From the NCBI RefSeq assembly GCF_003114835.2, contig NZ_AP025028.1, positions 1,578,001-1,642,000 on the forward strand: a DNA stretch of 64,000 bases. The letters run 5' to 3'. This document shows positions 37,501-45,000 of the stretch, one piece after another. The stretch's first letter is position 1, and each line of letters opens with the position of its first letter. Made by a program: the position numbers and the translations under genes. The notes under the pieces are model-generated. The model was given only the letters and a program-made list of their open reading frames with translations, ran no database searches and was not told the DNA's origin. The stretch is from Leptospira kobayashii. Lineage in GTDB: Bacteria; Spirochaetota; Leptospiria; Leptospirales; Leptospiraceae.

Positions 37501-40500
37501 TCAAAATGAAACCAGGTATATCAGTTTATCAACTGTAAATCCAGTAACAGCCCCGAAAGGCAAAGACCTGTTTGATGAATGGGGAGAAGAAGATTGGAAC
37601 GATGTTGAAGACCAAAAAACCGCAGTGATGAATGATTTTTTCACGAACGGACTCGGTCATGATTCCAAGATGTTGACTCAGGCAACAACGCAAATCCGAA
37701 ATACGGAATCTACCAACGAGAAAAAATTCCAGGAAGCAAAAACCGCCCAAGAAGCAGCGGACTCCTTACTAAAAGATCTGCTCATCGCTTACATCTCCGG
37801 CGGTATGGCCGGTGTAAAAGCATCAATCAAAGGTAAAATAGAAGATCAAATAAACTCCGGTTTGGCGGCAGCATTTATCCGCGCAACAGGAGGAAGCGAT
37901 GATCAAATCGCAATGGCAACCCAACTTGTTAGCTTTATGCGAGGCAAGATGCAAGAGCGTAAGATCAAGAGCAATATGGCCAAGAACAACCTGACCAATG
38001 TTGCGATGGGAGGACTTGCCATTATGACGGGTGGCGCATCTCTACTCTTGGGAAGTGCCATGGGAGCGATGGGTTCATTTGCCGCGGGAGTAGGCAGCAT
38101 GTTTGGAAGTGCAACTGCAGTTCTGGGAGCAACATTCGGAAGTTCCATCGCAGGACTAACCGCTGGGGTGACAACAGCAGCTTATCGTGCGGTGGCTGGT
38201 GACAAAGCGGCGGATGCATTAGTTAATAAAATTTCCGGCCCTAAAGACCAATTAGCAGCGATCAAAGCAAACGAAAATGCAATCATCAAAACAGCGGCTA
38301 CAGGTGCGATTGCAAATGCAACCGGTCTCCCTAAAGATTTGGTTGGTCAGTTGCTCACTGATTACCAAGGTGCACAAGCTGCTAAGAAAGTCAGAAAGGC
38401 TGTGAATTCGAATCCACTTGGAAATATAGGAAGCCAAGTAGTAGGTGCAGTCGGGGGAATTATCAAGACTGCGATCGTAGCAACAGGCGTACCGGAGCGG
38501 GACATCCAACGTGCATTAAGCGACGGAAATCGAATTATGTTTGCCGGTGTAACCGACGCTGGCATGGAAGCACAGTCCTTAGCTTACATGAACCAGGCGA
38601 TGGGTATGTCCGCACCTGGGATGAAATATACATCGAACATCCCAACTTTGAAAAACAAAGAAGGTCTGGTAGAAGAGCTAGGCCAACGCATAGTAGTGGA
38701 TGAGATCGTAAAGGCAACGGGAATGGATAAGGACGTTGCCGATGCGGCGTTCCGTAAACAATACGGAGCTATTAAACAGAAGAAAGCAGATAAGAAAGCA
38801 CAAAGCTCAGCGATCCGATCGACCGTAGTAACGGCTGTTACCACCGCAGTGACACTAGGAGCAGCTGCAGCTGTAACAGGTCCGTTAGCAGCCGTGAATA
38901 GTGCACTCAGCTCGATAGGAAGTTTCGTGGGAGCCAGTGCGAACGCAGCGGTACAAGTGGGAGCCGCAGTTGTTAAAGGAGCGATCCAAGCAATAGATGG
39001 AGCCAGAAACGGAATCCAGGGAGTGCTCGCAGGAGTAGCCAATGGAGCGATTGGAGTTCTAACAGCGGGAGTGAGTCCTGGAGTTCCGATGGGAACGACA
39101 TTTGAACCAGGAGCATTCTTAAGCACAGCAGCCTCGGCCCTTCAAAAGACAGGAGTGGGACTAGGAATTAGTTATGATCGTCAAGCAGGTTGGGGAGGAG
39201 CTGTTGGGATTGGAAACGGATCAGCGAATGCAAGTATCACGTTCAGCCAACATGGAGGATCTCAAATCAATGTAGGTGTGCAAGGTGCGACGATCAACTA
39301 CAACACAGCGAACGGAACGTACGGAGCCGGATATACATACAATGCCGGAAATGGTTTTAGTGTAGGAGCTGCTTGGAACTCAGCGACAGGAGCATCGGCG
39401 ACGGCTGGGTTAAACGTAAATGGTTATGGAGTTAGCATAACAGCGGATAGCCATGGAACATCAAGCACTGCCTCTGTGGGAGGAATTGCCCAAGGAACGA
39501 ATGGTCCTGATGGATTCCATGCGGCAGAGATAGATTGGGTGGAACAGAATCTAGATCAAGCACGTAATAATAATGATGTAGAATTGGCGAGAAGGGTAAA
39601 AGTCGGAGAGGATAAGTATTTAGCAGAAAAATACAAATTAAGTCCAGAGGAAATAGATAAACTATCTCCAGATGCTAGAGATGCGTTGATAAAAGCAGCA
39701 GCGGTAGTATCAGGACCCCAAGGTAACGAAGCTTGGGGAACATCGAGATTAAGCGGTTTGGATCAGTTTGTAGGTGGGTTTACGGATGGAATCGCAAACG
39801 TAGCTAATTTCTATAATGGAGATGCGGCATCATCTGATGCAGTGTATGTAAGTCCGGATGGAACAGTACATCCTAGAACTTGTTTTACAGCGGGAACACT
39901 CATTCACACGAAAGACGGGTTGAAAGCTATTGAAGAGATTAAAGTAGGGGACGAAGTATTGTCCTGGAAAGAGGTTTCCCAAGAAATAAGTTATAAGCGT
40001 GTAACGGAACTATTTACACACGATGTAGAACTAATTTATGAAATAGAGATAGATAAAAAAGAAAAGCTTCAAACAACCTGGAATCATCCATTCTGGATAG
40101 TGGAAAAACAAGCATGGGTGGAAACAAAAGATCTGGAAATAGGAAATACTGTTCTTTTGAGTAACGGAAACAAATCTAGTATAACGAATGTTACATATAA
40201 TAGTGTAGATTCTACAGCAGTCTATAACTTTGAAGTAGAAGAGAATCACACATACTACGTAGGAAAGAAAGGAGTATTGGTTCACAACTATTTAGAAAGT
40301 GTGTGGGATGCAGCAAGCTTGGGTATGGGAGTTGTTGCCTTGGCTGATGCAATAAATCGAGGTGATAATGTAGATATAGCGATTGCGGGAACATTTATTG
40401 TAATAGATGGAGTAGCCTTGGCATTGCCAGTAATTCCGGGAGGGGCGGGAGCTTGGCTTGCAGCCATCAAGGGAGGTCAAGTTGGAGTTAAAGCTGGCAA

Positions 40501-40825
40501 GGTTATATTAAAGAATTCTGATGAAGTAGTGGAGGCAGGTGTTAAGTTAAAAGGCGCTAATAATCCAAAGGTTAAAGCAGCTTTGGAAAAAGGAAAAAAA
40601 GCTCATGCGGAAATGGAATATCCCCCTGGATTTAAAAAGGAAGTTGTTTTACCTTCAGGAAAAAGAATGGATGCTTATAATAAAGCTTCAAAGGAGGTCA
40701 TTGAGTTAAAGCCAAACAATCCTAGAGCAATTAAAAAAGGTGAAAAACAATTAAAAGAGTATTGTAATGAATGTGATAGAGTTTATGGACCTGGACATAA
40801 AGGAACAATAAATACTTATGAATGA
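34532..40825 (+). CDS. Secreted polymorphic toxin: long Leptospira-type core, pretoxin HINT domain, nuclease-like tip
   Basis: A 2097-residue protein. A signal peptide is at about residues 18-38 (LGLFSFVFSLFFAGAVFSQ). Residues ~40-960 are Asn/Gln/Ser-rich helical sequence. Residues 965-1805 are shared with the downstream cassette and include Gly/Ala-rich membrane-like helices (GGLAIMTGGASLLLGSAMGA) and Gly/Asn-rich beta repeats. The HINT domain runs from Cys1784 (CFTAGTLIHTKDG) through TTWNHPFW to VHN (His1918-Asn1919), the expected autocleavage site. The 178-residue tip has a hydrophobic segment, then RMDAYN, VIELKPN and EKQLKEY, a PD-(D/E)xK-like nuclease pattern. The core resembles what I recall as the Leptospira-only family TIGR04388. 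The immunity gene overlaps the stop by 8 bp. Probably an interbacterial toxin (inference). Confidence 0.85.
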   Translation: MLTEQKTESEFSTFTRTQAGLGLFSFVFSLFFAGAVFSQEVVPQLQMDEYNANLMNQVYGQSYFLNSLNSWTDQVTYYKGLLRASWESAADNAIYNYVSSITTSDTYNTVDAYKDYVQKELDSQKMVALNSWDDKANLDFLANKNQFVARLTTNQFDQAYIERVGGQQQYQQVLTENQRVNQLQNNIANAANNWNVNFNQSYQSGLNDFANTLGNIQDQYNSFLTNLDESEATFQNNLTAIDSYKTVVKNAISGIVSQFQGMLDQSCNQASPCLYRQANNGGLNAAGQTMTALVTSLNTVLNDTSLNPTNILTTISAQINNFLSSQTNSAYLTYADYTTRIDTFQNTWPPTAYGIGADWNYIIQVNNGSRSFNNVPANQRAVWEKDTAGLFSGVGDSTFKGILNAIHSGNNGALAGYITANLQSGQSLTNILATNIYTDWNNAKNSDGFAWTGTKNTQMNLRANNGDPWHWGADRATLVPFPWAWTDWFQMGSIGYEVVYEMHDGQAATQAAYWNGNYGSLNGQLNQYLNQITPAIRNWESQVASYNSFHEQWKVSADALKAQAKTDYENALVDLEAKKSAWVQKMEAERRDSILEWNNLSEKAAQAQSTAELQNVNKQLSSTYNASISGLNISTNASEVMNSYNGSINDLSSREFTFVEPTPIESPVLNNGLINPKDALSALSISALGNKIVSQDMVFGLSGALGVNSIQKDAFVYSSLSSDVAGAVGGLLGSGSTGSSGGQKFSIMNAASEKTVDTSLTINGKDVSEIFGKTTNGVYQYSQLLSINESNSFTAKQEQAKLVNQMAYTIDWSTRAGAKLDDNGNLSLNAGGIGNISNDQVLAILKKQSEYSYKGEKMEGYCVLGAADYTSCQEREKRLSDAQTADFNAKFAGEIALLKSQGYEFQGGMIVKSLSRDEKIRTGQTDADMKLTDAEKQQTGSCYIDPAQCAGLIKQEFTITYDNVGGVTLSKIISDGKIAGKGDKGYYSGTQNETRYISLSTVNPVTAPKGKDLFDEWGEEDWNDVEDQKTAVMNDFFTNGLGHDSKMLTQATTQIRNTESTNEKKFQEAKTAQEAADSLLKDLLIAYISGGMAGVKASIKGKIEDQINSGLAAAFIRATGGSDDQIAMATQLVSFMRGKMQERKIKSNMAKNNLTNVAMGGLAIMTGGASLLLGSAMGAMGSFAAGVGSMFGSATAVLGATFGSSIAGLTAGVTTAAYRAVAGDKAADALVNKISGPKDQLAAIKANENAIIKTAATGAIANATGLPKDLVGQLLTDYQGAQAAKKVRKAVNSNPLGNIGSQVVGAVGGIIKTAIVATGVPERDIQRALSDGNRIMFAGVTDAGMEAQSLAYMNQAMGMSAPGMKYTSNIPTLKNKEGLVEELGQRIVVDEIVKATGMDKDVADAAFRKQYGAIKQKKADKKAQSSAIRSTVVTAVTTAVTLGAAAAVTGPLAAVNSALSSIGSFVGASANAAVQVGAAVVKGAIQAIDGARNGIQGVLAGVANGAIGVLTAGVSPGVPMGTTFEPGAFLSTAASALQKTGVGLGISYDRQAGWGGAVGIGNGSANASITFSQHGGSQINVGVQGATINYNTANGTYGAGYTYNAGNGFSVGAAWNSATGASATAGLNVNGYGVSITADSHGTSSTASVGGIAQGTNGPDGFHAAEIDWVEQNLDQARNNNDVELARRVKVGEDKYLAEKYKLSPEEIDKLSPDARDALIKAAAVVSGPQGNEAWGTSRLSGLDQFVGGFTDGIANVANFYNGDAASSDAVYVSPDGTVHPRTCFTAGTLIHTKDGLKAIEEIKVGDEVLSWKEVSQEISYKRVTELFTHDVELIYEIEIDKKEKLQTTWNHPFWIVEKQAWVETKDLEIGNTVLLSNGNKSSITNVTYNSVDSTAVYNFEVEENHTYYVGKKGVLVHNYLESVWDAASLGMGVVALADAINRGDNVDIAIAGTFIVIDGVALALPVIPGGAGAWLAAIKGGQVGVKAGKVILKNSDEVVEAGVKLKGANNPKVKAALEKGKKAHAEMEYPPGFKKEVVLPSGKRMDAYNKASKEVIELKPNNPRAIKKGEKQLKEYCNECDRVYGPGHKGTINTYE
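37424..39944 (+). repeat. 2.5-kb direct repeat, copy 1 (toxin core)
   Basis: Matches 42178-44698 at a constant offset of 4,754 bp, checked at both ends, so no net indel. Differences are scattered and mostly synonymous or conservative; some stretches (for example around 38670-38760) are identical. Similarity starts abruptly at GGCGGAGTGAC and fades inside the HINT domain. Confidence 0.9.
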
Positions 40826-41264
40826 AGATAGAATTATTTGGGAAAATTGGTTTTCAATAATAATACCTAGCGACTGGGAATGCTCCCAAGATGAAGAAAT
40901 AAGTATTTTCAAAGATGATGGGGTGGGAGTTCTGCAATTTTCTCTTATTCATAGAGATAAAATAAATCCTGTTGAAGAAGCTGATATTCTAAATTTATTT
41001 TATTCTTTTTGCAGAAGTAAAGGGTGGCCAGTTTTTCCAAAAAATGAAATTATTCTAAATTGGAGCGACAATAGATTGATGCTTGAATTTGAATATGAAG
41101 AAAAAGAAGCCGATACTTTTTGGAAAATATATTATTTTTTATCTTTGGATAAATGCATCTTTACAACTTATAATTGTGGAGTTGACGATAAGACAATCGA
41201 GATTAAAGTTATTCAGAAGATAATTGATTCATTTCAATGGGAGAATGAGGATATGAACCTTTAA
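40818..41264 (+). CDS. Predicted immunity protein for the nuclease-tipped toxin
   Basis: A 148-residue acidic protein without signal peptide, therefore cytoplasmic, as needed to protect the producer from an imported toxin. Its ATG overlaps the toxin stop by 8 bp in another frame, the standard toxin-immunity arrangement. The N terminus WENWFSIIIPSDWECSQDEE and the later GVLQFSLIH, WKIYYFLSLDKCIFTTYNC suggest a small alpha/beta fold of the DUF1795/DcrB-like kind used by several immunity families. Identification rests on position, size and charge; the exact family is not recognised. AT content is visibly higher than in the toxin core. Confidence 0.75.
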   Translation: MNEDRIIWENWFSIIIPSDWECSQDEEISIFKDDGVGVLQFSLIHRDKINPVEEADILNLFYSFCRSKGWPVFPKNEIILNWSDNRLMLEFEYEEKEADTFWKIYYFLSLDKCIFTTYNCGVDDKTIEIKVIQKIIDSFQWENEDMNL

Positions 41265-41280
41265 AATCGGTAGGTTATTG

Positions 41281-41466
41281 ATGGCTAAGATTAAAATAGG
41301 TGATATTTTCGAAATCAATACTTCTAAGGGAAACGCTTATCTGCATTATATTTATCAGGATAAGTCAGTAGGTGACTTAATAAGGGTTTTGCCTGGATTA
41401 TATTCAGACAGACCATCTAACCTGAGCCTCGTAAAAACTATACAATTAAACAAAAAGTATATTTGA
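41281..41466 (+). pseudogene. Truncated immunity-like gene (Imm26-like N terminus)
   Basis: Only 61 residues. The beginning KIKIGDIFEINTSKGNAYLHYIYQDK resembles the first strands of Imm26-type immunity proteins (KxGDxFxI...). The last dozen residues (SLVKTIQLNKKYI) are encoded by the repeat that starts at 41423, so the native 3' half has been lost or replaced. No matching toxin tip is in the window. It looks like the remnant of an earlier toxin-immunity cassette. Confidence 0.5.
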
Positions 41467-41636
41467 TTAAACTAAAACGGATTTCTGGCAGGGACATGAT
41501 AAGATTGACCAACGGAACTTAAAATTAGAAACTTGAAAGAGTAACGTTCTAATGAAGTTCTCTCGCTTAGTAATCCGGAAAAAAGTAAAGAAGCCCGCGC
41601 CACGGATCGACCGAGCGTTGCCGTCGAGGGAGAGCC
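41423..41636 (+). repeat. Cassette-flanking repeat, unit A
   Basis: About 214 bp beginning TGAGCCTCGTAAAAACTAT. It includes AGAAACTTGAAAGAGTAA and a GC-richer end (GCCACGGATCGACCGAGCG) with a small frame starting ATG 41552 (KVKKPAPRIDRA). The region 41467-41907 holds only units A to C. Confidence 0.8.
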
Positions 41637-41777
41637 TGAGCCTCGCAAAAACTATATAATTAAGCAAAAAGTGCATTATATTAGCCTAAAATACTTTTCT
41701 TAAGCTAAGTTCATAAGATTGACTAAGGGAACTTAAAATTAGAAACTTGAAAGAGTAGAAATCTAATGAAATTCCCT
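41637..41777 (+). repeat. Cassette-flanking repeat, unit B (shortened)
   Basis: About 141 bp, starting TGAGCCTCGCAAAAACTAT and ending just after ATGAAATTCCCT. The GC-rich end seen in A, C and E is missing. Confidence 0.8.
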
Positions 41778-42053
41778 TGAGCCTCGTAAAAACTATATAA
41801 TTAAACAAAAAGTATATTTGATTAGACTAAAACGGATTTCTGGCATGGACATGATAAGATTGACTAAGGGAACTTAATATTAGAAACTTGAAAGAGTAAA
41901 CGTTCTAATGAAATTCCCTCTCTTTTCAATCCGCAGAAAAGTAAAGAAGCCCGCGCCACGGATCGACCGAGCGTTGCCGTCGAGGGAGAGCCGGGTCGTG
42001 CTAACGATGATGTTGATAATATCGTTGAGTGTCGAGGCGTCCGCCAAACAAAT
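41778..42053 (+). repeat. Cassette-flanking repeat, unit C (full length, left of orphan cassette)
   Basis: About 276 bp. It matches unit E (46428-46700) over its whole length, including the GAGAGCCGGGTCGTGCTAAC block and the TGTCGAGGCGTCCGCCAAAC block. Its internal ATG 41908 is the first start of the orphan cassette's frame. Confidence 0.85.
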
Positions 42054-45000
42054 CATAATCATTTCTAATCTTAAGAGCAAGAGAGATGTTTCTAGCGGTG
42101 GCGAGGCCATGGATGGCCGGAGCTCGCTCGTCGGAACAGGAGGTTCCGCGAGCAGGAGCTTGGAACATCGAACGTTTGGCGGAGTGACATTATCCAAAAT
42201 CATCAGCGATGGTAAAATTGCCGGTAAAGGAGATAAAGGTTATTACTCTGGAACTCAAAATGAAACCAGGTATATCAGTTTATCAACAGTAAATCCAGTA
42301 ACAGCCCCGAAAGGCAAAGACCTGTTTGATGAATGGGGAGAAGAAGATTGGAACGATGTAGAAGACCAAAAAACCGCAGTGATGAATGATTTCTTCACGA
42401 ACGGACTCGGTCATGATTCGAAAATGCTGACCCAGGCAACAACGCAAATCCGAAATACGGAATCTACCAACGAGAAAAAATTCCAGGAAGCAAAAACTGC
42501 TCAAGAGGCAGCAGATTCTTTCCTTAAAGATATGATCATTGCTTATATCTCCGGAGGAATGGCCGGAATCAAAGCATCCCTTAAGAGCAAAGTAGAAGAT
42601 CAAATAAACTCTAGTTTGGCGGCGGCATTTATCCGTGCGACCGGAGGAAGCGATGATCAAATCGCAATGGCAACCCAACTTGTTAGCTTTATGCGGGGCA
42701 AGATGCAAGAGCGTAAGATCAAGAGTAATATGGCCAAGAACAACCTAACCAATGTTGCGATGGGGGGACTTGCCATTATGACGGGTGGAGCATCTCTACT
42801 CTTGGGAAGTGCCATGGGAGCGATGGGTTCGTTTGCAGCCAGCGTAGGAAACGTGTTTGGAAGTGCCAGCACAGTCCTTGGAGCAACATTCGGAAGTTCG
42901 ATCGCAGGACTTACCGCTGGGGTGACAACAGCAGCTTATCGTGCGGTGGCGGGAGACAAAGCTGCGGATGCATTAGTTAATAAAATTTCCGGTCCTAAAG
43001 ACCAATTAGCAGCGATTAAAGCCAATGAAAATGCAATCATCAAAACAGCAGCTACAGGAGCGATTGCAAATGCAACCGGTCTTCCTAAAGATGTGGTTGG
43101 TCAGTTACTCACGGATTACCAAGGGGCACAGGCAGCAAAGAAAGTAAGAAAGGCAGTGAATTCGAATCCGATTGGAAATATAGGAAGCCAAGTAGTAGGT
43201 GCAGTCGGAGGAATTATCAAGACTGCGATTGTAGCAACAGGAGTTCCTGAGCGAGACATCCAACGAGCTTTGAGTGATGGAAACAGAATCGCGTTTGCCG
43301 GCGTAACCGACGCTGGCATGGAAGCACAGTCATTAGCATATATGAACCAGGCGATGGGAATGTCCGCGCCAGGAATGAAATACACATCGAACATCCCTAC
43401 ATTAAAAAACAAAGAGGGCCTGGTAGAAGAACTAGGCCAACGCATAGTAGTGGATGAGATCGTAAAGGCAACGGGAATGGATAAGGACGTTGCCGATGCG
43501 GCGTTCCGTAAACAATACGGGGCTATTAAACAGAAGAAAGCGGATAAGAAAGCACAAAGCTCAGCGATCCGATCAACCGTAGTAACAGCGGTTACAACCG
43601 CAGTGACACTGGGAGCAGCAGCGGCAGTAACAGGTCCGTTGGCAAGTATCGGGAATGCATTGAATTCGATAGGAAGTGCCTTCGGAGCCGTAGGAGGAGC
43701 CGCGACACAAGTAGGAGCGGCTGTAGTAAAGGGAGCGATCCAAGCAATTGACGGAGCAAGGAATGGAATCCAGGGTGTGCTGGCAGGAGTAGCAAACGGA
43801 GCGATCGGGGTATTGACAGCTGGAGTGAGTCCTAGTGTTCCGATGGGAACGACATTTGAACCAGGAGCATTCTTAAGCACAGCGGCATCCGCCCTTCAAA
43901 AGACGGGAGTGGGACTCGGAATTAGTTATGATCGTCAGGCAGTTTGGGGAGGAGCCGTTGGAATTGGTAACGGATCAGCAAACGCAAGTATCACGTTCAG
44001 CCAACATGGAGGATCTCAAATTAATGTAGGTGTGCAAGGTGCGACGATAAACTACAACACAGCGAACGGAACGTACGGAGCTGGTTATACATACAATGCA
44101 GGGAATGGTTTTAGTGTAGGGGCTGCTTGGAACTCTGCGACCGGAGCATCAGCAACAGCAGGTTACAATCAGAACGGACATGGGATTAGCATAACTGTAG
44201 ATCAAAGCGGAGTTAGTAGCTCTGCATCTGCCGGAGGAATCACACTTGGAACGAACGGCCCTGATGGATTCCATGCGGCAGAGATCAACTGGGTGGAACA
44301 GAACCTGGATCAAGCGCGTAACAATAATGATGTTGAGATGGCGAGAAGGGTCAAGGTAGGAGAAGATAAGTATTTAGCAGAAAAATACAAATTAAGTCCA
44401 GAGGAAATAGATAAACTATCTCCAGATGCTAGAGATGCCTTGATAAAAGCAGCAGCGGTAGTATCAGGACCTCAAGGGAACGAAGCTTGGGGAACATCCA
44501 GATTAAGCGGTTTGGATCAGTTCGTAGGTGGGTTTACAGATGGAATCGCAAACGTAGCTAATTTCTATAATGGAGATGCGGCATCATCTGATGCAGTGTA
44601 TGTAAGTCCGGATGGAACAGTACATCCTAGAACTTGTTTTACAGCGGGAACACTCATTCACACAAAAGATGGATTGAAGGCGATAGAAGAGATAAAGATT
44701 AGTGATGTAGTATTATCTAAATCAGATGAGACAGGGGAAGTATCATATCGCAATGTATTAAATACGTTTGTTCGTCAAACAGACGCTATCTATAAACTAT
44801 CCTTTAATGATGGGACAATTCTTGAAACGACTTGGAATCACCGTTTTCGAGTATTAAAGCCAGAAGCAAATGCCCAAGACTTCAGATTAGAGAATACAGT
44901 TTGGACGGAAGCAAAGGATCTTGTGTCAGGAGACACAACGCTTTCTTCGAATGGTTCAACCTTAAATATTGTATCTATTTCCATTGAGAATCGAGAAGAA

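Noticed and set aside
38584..39126. Minus-strand 180-residue frame inside the toxin (and its twin at 43116-43880)
   Set aside because: Ala/Pro/Thr-rich shadow of the Gly/Ala-rich coding strand; present only because the core is biased in codon use.
41423..41824. Closely spaced repeats A-C as a CRISPR array
   Set aside because: Units are 140-276 bp, start with a shared 45-bp block and then vary; no regular 25-40 bp spacers and no cas genes.
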